A DNA stretch of 64,000 nucleotides from Campylobacterales bacterium (lineage in GTDB: Bacteria > Campylobacterota > Campylobacteria > Campylobacterales > Sulfurimonadaceae): assembly GCA_014859655.1 (NCBI GenBank), contig JACUTT010000003.1:20766-84765 (forward strand). The letters are read 5' to 3'. Position 1 is the stretch's first letter. Every line of letters starts with the position of its first letter. Position numbers and translations under genes: made by a program. The notes under the pieces are model-generated. The model did no database searches, had not been told where the DNA came from, and saw only the letters and a program-made list of their open reading frames with translations. Positions 1-7,920 of the stretch are shown here, piece by piece.

Positions 1-567
1 ATTTTCAGGCTTGAAACGCGTCTTCATAAAAGCTTCTTTATTTTCATTGACGGCCGCTATAGCTTCTTGAATGATCATACGTCCGTCGGCATCTTTGTAT
101 TCAAGAAGATTTCCCTGCAGCGCCTTGTCGCGTGAGAGAAAGTTGTTTCCCTCTTTGTCTATGACCCAGATGTAGTCCTTCTTCTCCCCCCACTCCATCC
201 GTGAAAGTGCACCGAGTATCAGAACCTTTACCGCCTGCTCATTATAGCCCTTGGAATACCTGTGGTGAAGGTACAAGGCCGTGTCGTAGGCGATATTTAC
301 CCGCGAGACGAGCTCTTTTTTCATCGGCTCTTCCATGTTCTCGTACTGTTTTTGCAAGAGCATCTGTATGGAGCGCAGCCTCTCCTGAAGCTCTTTTTTC
401 TCGCTGAGGATATACTCCTGTTTCAGCCGCTCGCTCTCGATCTTGAAATGCTGATGACGGTAGAGGATGTAAAAATAGGTGATCAGCACTGTCAGAAGTA
501 TGACCGAGAGTACCGGCACGATGATCATAAGGCGCGGGATGTTTTTCTCGCGAAGAAGACTAGACAT
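1..567 (-). CDS. Cache-domain membrane sensor protein, 3' part cut by window edge
   Basis: I translated this by hand from the minus strand; it is not in the ORF track because it runs off the left edge. It starts at ATG 567-565, overlapping the rmuC stop by 8 bases, so it is translated after rmuC in one unit. The N-terminus has one membrane segment (IPRLMIIVPVLSVILLTV). A charged helix follows (YILSEKKELQERLRSIQ), then a single-Cache-like extracytoplasmic region with YLHHRYSKGYNEQAVKVL and DYIWVIDKEGN. This is the usual front half of a transmembrane chemosensor, histidine kinase or diguanylate cyclase. The output domain lies outside the window, so the signalling type cannot be stated. Confidence 0.7.
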   Translation of the reverse strand, partial: MSSLLREKNIPRLMIIVPVLSVILLTVLITYFYILYRHQHFKIESERLKQEYILSEKKELQERLRSIQMLLQKQYENMEEPMKKELVSRVNIAYDTALYLHHRYSKGYNEQAVKVLILGALSRMEWGEKKDYIWVIDKEGNNFLSRDKALQGNLLEYKDADGRMIIQEAIAAVNENKEAFMKTRFKPEN

Positions 568-1957
568 CAGCGTAGCTCTTTTCAAGCAATGCGGCATCTA
601 TCTTTTTCTGCGTTTTTATTCCCAGTTTTTTCATCTCCTCTGTGCGGCGTATCAGATTGCCTCGGCCGCTTTGCAGTTTGTTCATCGCCGCGTCGTAGCT
701 CTCCTGCGTCTTGTTCAGCTGCGCGCCGATTTTGCCCATGTCCTCAACAAAGGCAACAAATTTGTCATACAGAGCAGCCGCTCTTTGTGCTATCTCCTGG
801 GCATTTTGCTCCTGGCGCTCGTTTCGCCAGATATACTCGATAGTACGAAGCGTCACCAGAAGCGTAGAAGGGCCGACGACCATGATGTTTTGGCGTATTG
901 CCTCCTGGAAGAAGTCCGCGTCGTTCTCCAGCGCAAGCATATAAGCCCCTTCTATCGGCATAAACAGAAGAATAAAGTCAAGACTCTTCACCCCGACAAG
1001 CTCCTCGTAGCGCTTCTCACTCAAGCCCTTGATGTGCGCACGGATCGAGGCTACGTGTTGCTTCTTCGCACTGTTCTTTGTCTCCTCATCCTCGGCTTTT
1101 ACATAGTGCTCATACGCGACCAGGGAGACCTTCGAGTCGATGACGATGTCTTTGTTATCAGGCAGATGCACCAGCACATCAGGACGATATAGCTTGCCCG
1201 TACCGTCTTTGTAGCTGCCCTGTGTCTCATACTCATGGCCCTCGCGAAGACCCGAGCTCTCGAGTATACGCTCGAGTATTAACTCACCCCAGTTTCCCTG
1301 GGTCTTATTCTCGCCCTTGAGCGCCTTTGTCAGGTTGTTGGCGTCGTCGCTCAGGCGCTCGTTGAGGCTTCGCAGCTGGATAATCTGGTCTTTGAGCAGG
1401 TGGCGCTCTTTGGTCTCGGTGATGTAGTTCTCTTCGATCTTCTTGCCAAAGGCATTCACCTGCTCTTTGAAGGGCTTCAAGATCGTGTCAAGTTGCATTC
1501 TGTTCTGCTCGGCGTGCACCTGTGAGCGCTGCTCGAAGATGTCGTTGGCAAGTTTTGAGAACTGAAGCTTCATCTCCTCCTCCGCGCCTTTGAGAAGTGC
1601 CAGTTTTTCGCTGTTTTGGCGGCGCTCCTCTTCCAAATGCACCCGCAGCGAAGAGGATTCCGAGAGAGAAATCGCATACTTCTCCTGCAGGCTTTTAAGG
1701 ACACTCACCTGCTCTTTATAGATGTTTTTCTCCACTTCTATGCCCGAGAGCGCGGTCTGAATCCCCAGGTTCTCTTCGCGCAAGGCTTCATATCTGCTCT
1801 CTATCTCCTCGCACTCTTTTTCTAGCTCATCTGCGGCTGCTCTCATGCCTCTCAGCTGCTGCTCGTGCATCTTCATCTTGGGAAAATAGAGCAGGTAAGC
1901 CGTAGAAAAACCCAGAAACAGGCCCGCGCCGCTGAGTGCAAAAATCATGTAGTCCAT
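560..1957 (-). CDS. rmuC: DNA recombination protein RmuC
   Basis: 465 aa, normal for RmuC. A single N-terminal membrane segment (residues ~3-23, MIFALSGAGLFLGFS) is followed by a long charged coiled coil (~30-150) and the RmuC core (~200-440). The core has the family blocks GNWGELILERILESSGL, RPDVLVHLPDN and DIVIDSKVSL, the last being the PD-(D/E)XK-nuclease-like acidic strand, and LLFMPIEGAYMLAL. The family is known to limit inversion and recombination at short inverted repeats; the biochemical activity is poorly defined. It reads away from the helicase, with a likely -10 (TATAAT on the minus strand, 1997-1992) in the shared upstream region. The downstream Cache gene overlaps its end. Confidence 0.93.
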   Translation of the reverse strand: MDYMIFALSGAGLFLGFSTAYLLYFPKMKMHEQQLRGMRAAADELEKECEEIESRYEALREENLGIQTALSGIEVEKNIYKEQVSVLKSLQEKYAISLSESSSLRVHLEEERRQNSEKLALLKGAEEEMKLQFSKLANDIFEQRSQVHAEQNRMQLDTILKPFKEQVNAFGKKIEENYITETKERHLLKDQIIQLRSLNERLSDDANNLTKALKGENKTQGNWGELILERILESSGLREGHEYETQGSYKDGTGKLYRPDVLVHLPDNKDIVIDSKVSLVAYEHYVKAEDEETKNSAKKQHVASIRAHIKGLSEKRYEELVGVKSLDFILLFMPIEGAYMLALENDADFFQEAIRQNIMVVGPSTLLVTLRTIEYIWRNERQEQNAQEIAQRAAALYDKFVAFVEDMGKIGAQLNKTQESYDAAMNKLQSGRGNLIRRTEEMKKLGIKTQKKIDAALLEKSYADV

Positions 1958-2070
1958 TAGTCATCCTGAATAGTGAATGTTTTTGAGGTCAATTATACTC
2001 AAATTTGTCCTTATTAATCTAAATAGGGCACTAATATAAATACTTATGCTTATTATTAATATAATTTAAG

Positions 2071-2111
2071 TATAATTCCGCAAAACTAGAGAATCGCTCG
2101 GTATTTACCGA
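2071..2111 (+). promoter_or_regulatory. Candidate helicase promoter -10 and leader hairpin
   Basis: TATAAT at 2071-2076 sits in an AT-rich stretch without a good -35 box, as is common for sigma70 promoters in Campylobacterota. Transcription from here would give a leader of about 125 nt before the ATG at 2209. The leader contains a hairpin TCGGT-ATTT-ACCGA (2098-2111). Promoter assignment is by motif only. Confidence 0.35.
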
Positions 2112-2208
2112 TGTTTCTTTAGTAAAATTTAATTGAGACCAATATTTTGTTCATGGGAATAGTACCTTGTGGGTGGATGAATGGTTTCACACACAAAGGT
2201 ATTACATG

Positions 2209-3714
2209 ACATTTCAAGATTTCAATTTCAATGCGAACATTATGCGTTCAATAGAAGCCGTAGGCTTCAAACAGCCAAGCCCTATCCAGGAGCAGGCTAT
2301 TCCACTTATCATGGAAGGCCACGACGTGGTTGGACAGGCGCACACAGGTACAGGCAAAACAGCAGCCTTCGGTCTTCCGGCTATCAATGCCGTTAAGGGC
2401 GACGGTGTTCAGGTTTTGGTTATCACTCCCACACGCGAACTTGCCAACCAGGTCAGCGACGAGCTTTACCTCTACGGACGCAACTCAAATGTACGTACCG
2501 TCACCATCTACGGTGGCCGTTCATACAGCCGCCAAGTAGACCTTGTCCGCCGCGGTGCACAGGTCGTTGTCGCGACTCCAGGCCGTCTTTTAGACATGCT
2601 CTCTAAAAACATGATCAAAGACTTCAACCCCTCTATGGTCATCCTTGACGAAGCGGACGAAATGCTCGATATGGGCTTCTTAGATGACATCAACGAGATT
2701 TTCAACTACCTTCCGACTGAGCGCCAGACCCTTCTTTTCTCAGCGACTATGCCTCAGCCGATCAAAAAACTGGCTGACCGTATCCTGAAAAACCCGAAGT
2801 TTATCGCGATCACCCGTGAAGAGACCTCTAACGAAAATATTTTACAAAACTACTATGTTATCGACGAAAACGAGCGTGATGATGCGATGATCCGTCTTCT
2901 TGACGCCGGCGACACAAACAAGACGGTAGTATTTTGTCGTATGAAGCGTGAGGTTGACCGTGTATCAAACATCCTTTCCGCTGCGGGCTACTCGGCGAAG
3001 GGTCTTCATGGCGACATGGAACAAGACCAGCGTGACTCTGTCATCAAGGGCTTCAAGAGCGATGCGATCGACATCCTTGTCGCCACCGATGTTGCCGCGC
3101 GCGGTATTCACATCAATGATGTCAGCCATGTTATCAACTACCACATCCCATTTGACTCTGAGTCTTATGTTCACCGTATCGGCCGTACAGGACGTGCGGG
3201 CAACAAGGGCATCGCGATCACTTTGGTAACGCCACATGAGTTCAAAGAGCTTCAGCGCATCAAGTCCAAGATCGGTGCAACAATGGAGCAGTGCTACATC
3301 CCGACGAAGAACCAGGTCGTTCAGAGCCGTTTGGGTGCACTGACCGATGAGATTTCCAAGCAGAAGATCTTTGATGAGGCACAGCAGATCGTTGCGGCTC
3401 TAGGTGACAATTTCGACCATGAGACAGCACTCTACAAGGTCATCTCTGTTCTTTTACGAAAAGAGCCGGTCAAGGGTCCTGAAAACATCGGTATCAACGA
3501 AGAGAAACTTGCGGCGATACTTGCACGTATCGACCAGCGTGGTGCGGGCAAAGGCGGCCGTTCAGGCGGTGGTTACCGCGGACGCAGCACAGGCGGAGCA
3601 CCACGTGCACGTACCGGCGGCGGAAATCGCGAAGGCGGAAGCCGTGAGGGAGGCCGTTCTGGCGGCGGTTACCGCGGTAACAGCGAAAACCGTACAGGCG
3701 GTCGTGACCGCTAG
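2209..3714 (+). CDS. deaD: DEAD-box ATP-dependent RNA helicase with RGG-rich tail
   Basis: RNA-unwinding ATPase acting in ribosome assembly and mRNA turnover, often cold-induced. All superfamily-2 motifs are visible: Q-motif GFKQPSPIQEQAIP, motif I AHTGTGKT (~residue 44), PTRELANQ, DEAD (~146), SAT (~178), ATDVAARGIHI and HRIGRTGR (~322). The last ~60 residues are a glycine/arginine-rich repeat tract (GGGYRGRS, GGGNREGG, GGGYRGNS), typical of RNA-binding tails. The ORF track opens at a TTG (2167), but I choose ATG 2209 (MTFQDFNF) because AAAGG lies just upstream and the protein aligns from there with DEAD-box N-termini. The symbol deaD reflects the family; csdA/rhlE-type naming is equally possible. 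It is monocistronic. Confidence 0.9.
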   Translation, partial: TFQDFNFNANIMRSIEAVGFKQPSPIQEQAIPLIMEGHDVVGQAHTGTGKTAAFGLPAINAVKGDGVQVLVITPTRELANQVSDELYLYGRNSNVRTVTIYGGRSYSRQVDLVRRGAQVVVATPGRLLDMLSKNMIKDFNPSMVILDEADEMLDMGFLDDINEIFNYLPTERQTLLFSATMPQPIKKLADRILKNPKFIAITREETSNENILQNYYVIDENERDDAMIRLLDAGDTNKTVVFCRMKREVDRVSNILSAAGYSAKGLHGDMEQDQRDSVIKGFKSDAIDILVATDVAARGIHINDVSHVINYHIPFDSESYVHRIGRTGRAGNKGIAITLVTPHEFKELQRIKSKIGATMEQCYIPTKNQVVQSRLGALTDEISKQKIFDEAQQIVAALGDNFDHETALYKVISVLLRKEPVKGPENIGINEEKLAAILARIDQRGAGKGGRSGGGYRGRSTGGAPRARTGGGNREGGSREGGRSGGGYRGNSENRTGGRDR

Positions 3715-3827
3715 TCACTTCTCGCCCATAAGCACAGCCTCGGCTGCTGCTTCTTTAAATAAAAAACCTCACCCTTCTCACTTTTTTACTCTATAATAGC
3801 ACTTATCTTACTTCCAAAGTCAACACT

Positions 3828-4202
3828 ATGATCATTTACACCCATGCCGATTTTTATGTCGAAGTCCATGAGAGCGAAATCCCCTGGCTGAAGCTCTTTA
3901 CCACACAGCCCTACAAAGAGCTCACCGACGCGCCAAAAGAAGTTCGAATGATGCTCTATGAGGCTATGGAATGTATTGAGATGCAGATGCGAGAGTATTA
4001 TCAGCCTGAAAAGGTAAATATCGCAGCCTTTGGAAACTACCTGCCCCGTCTGCATATTCATGTGATGGCGCGCTTCAAGGAAGACAGCTACTTTCCTGAG
4101 CCGATGTGGGGAGTAAAACAGCGCGAGGAAGAACTTATGTTACCGCCCTGCGAGCCTTTTTATGCTAGGGTGCAGCAGGCCCTGGTGGCTGTAGAAGGCT
4201 AA
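3828..4202 (+). CDS. HIT-family nucleotide-binding hydrolase-like protein
   Basis: 124 aa. Contains the histidine-triad core as PRLHIHVMARF, so the usual first His of HxHxH is Arg, while the two following His, including the presumed nucleophilic position, are kept. The sequence then runs YFPEPMWG, a pattern I associate with the small proteobacterial HIT subgroup annotated as diadenosine tetraphosphate hydrolases. The likely role is hydrolysis of dinucleoside polyphosphates or nucleotide phosphoramidates in the cytoplasm; the substrate cannot be read from sequence. Its stop overlaps the end of the convergent membrane-protein gene by 4 bases. Confidence 0.8.
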   Translation: MIIYTHADFYVEVHESEIPWLKLFTTQPYKELTDAPKEVRMMLYEAMECIEMQMREYYQPEKVNIAAFGNYLPRLHIHVMARFKEDSYFPEPMWGVKQREEELMLPPCEPFYARVQQALVAVEG

Positions 4203-4717
4203 ACTTTTCTGCTTCGGTCATTTTGCATCGCTTCTATCAGCTCTTTGTTCTCCTCTTGCATTTTCGTAAAAGTCTTTTGCAGGGCCGCATGCAGCTGCGC
4301 ATCTTCCAAGGACGTGCCTATCTTTGCATACTCGTGAAAAAAGCTGCTATAGGGCGTGGTTCCCGAAGAGAGCAGCATCTTCAGATCAACATGCGGAAAA
4401 TAGTGGCTCCATGACGGAGATATTTTCTTCAGCACCGCTGTGTTGTTCATCCACGAGACCAAAAAAACGATGATCATGACGATAGACAAAAAGACGATAA
4501 AAAAGATGATGCTCTGCGCAATCCCCAGGGCCTCAAAGACAAGCGGGTTAAAGATCAGCGCAAACTCGACGAAGGGTAGCGAGAAGAAAAAAAGCACGAT
4601 AAGCATACTGCTGATACCGCCAAGAGGCGCCTGGTTATAAAGTATACGCTTATGAATACTTTTTTGCTTTGTAGTACTGATGCTGTCTAAAATAGTTTTT
4701 AAAGGGTATGTGGGCAT
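4199..4717 (-). CDS. Unknown two-helix membrane protein
   Basis: 172 aa, not recognised. Two hydrophobic segments are clear: SSMLIVLFFFSLPFVEFALIF (~35-58) and SIIFFIVFLSIVMIIVFLVSW (~68-90). A basic cytoplasmic N-terminus precedes them. A soluble C-terminal half ends in a charged helix (LQKTFTKMQEENKELIEAMQ). It lies downstream of the cytochrome oxidase operon on the same strand but is separated from ctaB by a terminator-like mobile repeat, so co-transcription is doubtful. It is convergent with, and overlaps, the HIT gene. No catalytic motif is seen. Confidence 0.6.
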   Translation of the reverse strand: MPTYPLKTILDSISTTKQKSIHKRILYNQAPLGGISSMLIVLFFFSLPFVEFALIFNPLVFEALGIAQSIIFFIVFLSIVMIIVFLVSWMNNTAVLKKISPSWSHYFPHVDLKMLLSSGTTPYSSFFHEYAKIGTSLEDAQLHAALQKTFTKMQEENKELIEAMQNDRSRKV

Positions 4718-4763
4718 AAAAATCCTTGATAAATTGAGAGGAACGAAGAAGCAAAAGGCTAAA

Positions 4764-4814
4764 GGGCACCTCTAAAAACCCCAACTGCCTTCAGAGGGGA
4801 AAAGAGAGGTGCCC
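4764..4814. repeat. MITE-like palindromic element, copy 1
   Basis: 51 bp, bounded by GGGCACCTCT and AGAGGTGCCC, with the core CCCCAACTGCCTTCAG. It is flanked by a 4-bp direct repeat TAAA (4760-4763 and 4815-4818), as expected of a target-site duplication. The same element recurs at 44346-44397, and partial copies occur elsewhere. Read on the minus strand it forms a CCCC/GGGG hairpin followed by TTTTT just after ctaB, so it may serve as that operon's terminator. Confidence 0.75.
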
Positions 4815-4833
4815 TAAAGCAAAACGCTTTAGT

Positions 4834-5700
4834 CTAAAGTGCGGCGTGGCGTAGCATCACGTCAATGCTGACGAGAATGATCGCGCACAAAAAGAGTGTA
4901 TTAAACTCTCTAAAAACCCTTCGGGCATGGATGAGCTTAAAATCTTTTTTTAGAAGCTGAAAACTGCTCGCCAGACAGAGGATGGCGACCAGGGCCAAAA
5001 TGACCAGAATGGTCACATTGGTGACATTAAAGGTCAGCACCATAAAGTAGCCGGCCTGTATCGTAAAGAGCATCCATACAAAGGTCAGGCGCTGCAGGCT
5101 GTTTTTGCCAAACAGACGCATGGCTGTCGGATAACCAGCACCCTTGTATTCTCCGTAAAGCACCATGACAAGAAGCCAGAAATGCGGTATCTGCCAGATA
5201 AAGTAAAAAAGCCCCAGAGCTATAAATTCTACCTCTATCAGACTATGCCCAGCGGCGAGCCATCCTATAGCAGGAGGCACAACACCCAGCAAGGCACCCG
5301 GAACCACTGCCAATGCGCTCTTTTTCTTCAACGGGGTATAAAAACCGTTATACCAGATGAAGGAGAAGAGAAAAAGGTTCACACCGATCCAGCCTAGAAG
5401 ATCATAGATCAAAACAAGTGCCGCCATAATTAACACGGCACCGATAAGCAGACCTACGCGCGGAGAGTATTTTCCTGAGGCGATGGGGCGGTTTTTGGTA
5501 CGCTCCATCTCAGCATCTTCTTTGTACTCCTGGACCTGGTTGACAGTAGAAACACCCAATGCCACAAGAAGCACGGCAAAGGTCGCAATAAACATATCCG
5601 TCCCGATCTCACCCTTTGCCATGATGTAGGCAAAGAGTGCGGAGAGACTCACCGCAAAAGAGAGGACGAACTTGGTCAGAACAAAAAAATCTTTTATCAT
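4834..5700 (-). CDS. ctaB: Protoheme IX farnesyltransferase (heme O synthase)
   Basis: 288 aa UbiA-family integral membrane prenyltransferase with about eight or nine hydrophobic segments. It converts heme B to heme O, the precursor of heme A for aa3 oxidases. The diagnostic prenyl-diphosphate/Mg site is NQVQEYKEDAEMERTKNRP (~53-72), followed by the typical WYNGFYTPLKK loop. It is the last gene of the oxidase operon and its ATG overlaps the coxB stop by 4 bases (ATGA), implying translational coupling. No ctaA (heme A synthase) is in the window, so heme A synthesis must be completed by a gene elsewhere if the oxidase carries heme A. Other UbiA functions are unlikely given the context. Confidence 0.93.
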   Translation of the reverse strand: MIKDFFVLTKFVLSFAVSLSALFAYIMAKGEIGTDMFIATFAVLLVALGVSTVNQVQEYKEDAEMERTKNRPIASGKYSPRVGLLIGAVLIMAALVLIYDLLGWIGVNLFLFSFIWYNGFYTPLKKKSALAVVPGALLGVVPPAIGWLAAGHSLIEVEFIALGLFYFIWQIPHFWLLVMVLYGEYKGAGYPTAMRLFGKNSLQRLTFVWMLFTIQAGYFMVLTFNVTNVTILVILALVAILCLASSFQLLKKDFKLIHARRVFREFNTLFLCAIILVSIDVMLRHAAL

Positions 5701-6890
5701 TTTGTATTTTGAAGATACTCAGCAATAGCTGAAACTTCTTCGTCTGACACATAAGGGAATGCCGGCATGTTACCTATGATACCCTTTTTACCATGTTTCA
5801 ATACATTACTCAAAAGTTGCGCATCATATTCTACAAGGTTTGGAGACATACCGTACATACCTTTACCATCTTCACCATGACATGAACTACATGCTGCAAA
5901 TGAAGCAGGCTGCGCACCTTTCATACCTCCGGCTACATAGGCTGCAATCTCTTGGGCATCTGCGCCTGTGGCCAAACCAGCTGGCATTGCACCCATATCA
6001 TAACCAAGTTTATTTTGACCGTTATTGATAACATCCAATACTTGCTCTGAAGTCAATGTTCTAGTTTTAAGAGTAGGTCCAACAAGCACCTTATCTGTTT
6101 CAATCGCATGACAGCTTTTACATCCATGCAGTTGCAATACAGCATCACCCGATGTAGCATAGTTGCCTTTTGGTGTATCTTCAGTACTATTGAACCACGC
6201 TTCATACTCCGCTTTTGGAAGCACAACAAGTCTCGAGTACATATAGGAGTGATCCGTGCCACAATACTCAGCACACTCAATATCATATTCGCCTACTGTT
6301 CCGACATTAAACCACAGCTTTGTTGTACGACCTGGAACCACATCCTCTTTCATACGCAAAGATGGGATATAGAATGAGTGTATAACATCATCAATTGGTG
6401 CCGTCATACTTAAGATGATATTCGTATCAACGGGTACATAGAGTGCCGATTTACCCATTGTGCCTTCTTCAATAACTTTTCCGTTCTCATCTTGTTTTTG
6501 CTTAATATATGCTCCGCCAAGTTTATGAACATGACCAGCTTCATTTGCAGGATACTCATATCTCCATTTCCATTTGCTACCTTCGACGTTGATAGCAATC
6601 CCGGAATCCGGCATTGTTCTTACTGTTTTCATCGAGTCATAGCCATACCAGAAGAAGACGATCAACATGATCGTCGGAATGACCGTCCACGTGATCTCTA
6701 GTCCCGTGTGGTGTGTGATATTTTCAATGTTTTCATTTTTAACCTTGCTTTCACGGAATTTCCATGCAAAGTAGAGCATTGGCAAGACAACAGAACAAAA
6801 CAGGACAATCGATACCCAAAAGTTAACCCAAAATGCCTGATCGATGTGTGCTGCTATGACAGCTCCACTCGTGTTAAATCCTTCTAACAT
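5697..6890 (-). CDS. coxB: Cytochrome c oxidase subunit II with two fused cytochrome c domains
   Basis: 397 aa. Electron-entry subunit of the terminal oxidase. Two N-terminal membrane segments (~20-46 and ~66-88) are followed by the periplasmic cupredoxin domain, whose CuA ligands are in ECAEYCGTDHSYMYSRL. Two c-type heme sites follow: GCKSCH (~260, distal Met in GAMPAG) and ACSSCHGEDGKG (~335, distal Met in GNMPAFP). Subunit II fusions with one heme c (caa3) are familiar; two fused cytochromes are less common and would let the enzyme take electrons from soluble donors through a heme wire. There is no cleavable signal sequence beyond the first membrane segment. Starts 9 bp after coxD. Confidence 0.95.
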   Translation of the reverse strand: MLEGFNTSGAVIAAHIDQAFWVNFWVSIVLFCSVVLPMLYFAWKFRESKVKNENIENITHHTGLEITWTVIPTIMLIVFFWYGYDSMKTVRTMPDSGIAINVEGSKWKWRYEYPANEAGHVHKLGGAYIKQKQDENGKVIEEGTMGKSALYVPVDTNIILSMTAPIDDVIHSFYIPSLRMKEDVVPGRTTKLWFNVGTVGEYDIECAEYCGTDHSYMYSRLVVLPKAEYEAWFNSTEDTPKGNYATSGDAVLQLHGCKSCHAIETDKVLVGPTLKTRTLTSEQVLDVINNGQNKLGYDMGAMPAGLATGADAQEIAAYVAGGMKGAQPASFAACSSCHGEDGKGMYGMSPNLVEYDAQLLSNVLKHGKKGIIGNMPAFPYVSDEEVSAIAEYLQNTK

Positions 6891-6899
6891 ATTGCCCCC

Positions 6900-7226
6900 T
6901 TACTTCGCAGGAGATGTTATGTGACTAACATCGCCGAATTGAAAATTATTAACATCTATAATAACAATAATAAAGAAAACAGCGACCAGAAACAACGAGA
7001 ACACACCCATCGCTCCGATAAGTTTCTCGCCTTTCAAGTGCATGTAGTACATAAGAATCATCCATGCCTTAATGGCACCGATGATCAACTGCGCAGCAAA
7101 GGTGTAGTCCGTCAAAAACATGCCCGGCTGAACAAAAGTAACCGCTGTCAAGACCAAAAGTCCGACAAGGACCTTCCAGTAACCCGCGTACTCTGATTTG
7201 TAATTTACGTTTGTATTAGTGTCCAT
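6900..7226 (-). CDS. coxD: Cytochrome c oxidase subunit IV
   Basis: 108 aa with three hydrophobic segments (residues ~17-35, ~40-62 and ~72-95), matching the small prokaryotic subunit IV of aa3 oxidases. The LTDYTFAAQLIIGAIKAWMILMYYMHLKGE stretch is typical of this family. It is non-catalytic and helps assembly or stability of the complex. The start overlaps the end of coxC by 11 bases. Recognition rests on the family pattern plus its place between subunits III and II. Confidence 0.88.
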   Translation of the reverse strand: MDTNTNVNYKSEYAGYWKVLVGLLVLTAVTFVQPGMFLTDYTFAAQLIIGAIKAWMILMYYMHLKGEKLIGAMGVFSLFLVAVFFIIVIIDVNNFQFGDVSHITSPAK

Positions 7227-7920
7227 TTACAACTCCTGCAATATCACCGGCACCGATCATATAGAAATAAGGGAAGACAAATACCCAGATAAGGTGTACA
7301 AGGTCCCAATAGAGTGCGATGTTAAAATGTAAAATATGGTGGTGTGGTGTTACCTTGCCCGCATTGATACGCTTGAGCAACCACAACATAATCCCGATAC
7401 CGATGATGATGTGAAAACCGTGAAGTCCCGTCATCGTAAAGTACATACCGAAAAACAAGATCTCGCCAAAAGGCTTGGAGAACTCATTGCCGGCTTGAAG
7501 GGCCTCAAGACCCAGGAAAACACCGTGCTGATACTCCGCCGTCCACTCAACCGCCTTGATACCGAGGAAGACGATCGCAAGAAGGATGGTCGCCCAGATC
7601 ATCAGCTTAGCACCTTTGACATCTCCGCTGCGCATCTTCAAGAGGCCAAGCCCCATGGTCAATGCGGAGAAGAGAAGAACGACGGTGTTGACACCGCCAA
7701 GCACTCTGTTAAGACTCGCAGATGCGTTTATAAAGTCTTGATGATGAAGCGAAAAATAGTAGGTCAAGATAAGGAACATCGCTCCAAACATCATGACCTC
7801 GGTAAACATGAACAACCAAAATCCAAGTTTACCTCCGTATGTATCGTCCTGCCAACCTTGAACCTCGTGTTCCTTCCCCTCGCGGTCTACCGCGATCTCT
7901 GGTACATATTCATGAGACAT
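7216..7920 (-). CDS. coxC: Cytochrome c oxidase subunit III
   Basis: 234 aa with seven hydrophobic stretches. Integral membrane core subunit that stabilises subunit I and its proton-uptake path. Family signs are KLGFWLFMFTEVMMFGAMF with the conserved first-helix Glu, and YFTMTGLHGFHIIIGIG with the HGxH motif. The C-terminus has YWDLVHLIWVFVFPYFYMIG. The start codon shares one base with the coxA stop (TAATG). Confidence 0.95.
   Translation of the reverse strand: MSHEYVPEIAVDREGKEHEVQGWQDDTYGGKLGFWLFMFTEVMMFGAMFLILTYYFSLHHQDFINASASLNRVLGGVNTVVLLFSALTMGLGLLKMRSGDVKGAKLMIWATILLAIVFLGIKAVEWTAEYQHGVFLGLEALQAGNEFSKPFGEILFFGMYFTMTGLHGFHIIIGIGIMLWLLKRINAGKVTPHHHILHFNIALYWDLVHLIWVFVFPYFYMIGAGDIAGVVNGH

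Noticed and set aside
2167-2208. TTG-initiated N-terminal extension of the helicase (MWVDEWFHTQRYY)
   Set aside because: The ATG at 2209 has AAAGG upstream and fits DEAD-box N-termini; the extension has no family similarity.
3720-3786. Possible terminator after the helicase (AGCACAGCC-TC-GGCTGCTGCT)
   Set aside because: The stem is short once the loop is opened and no proper U-tract follows.
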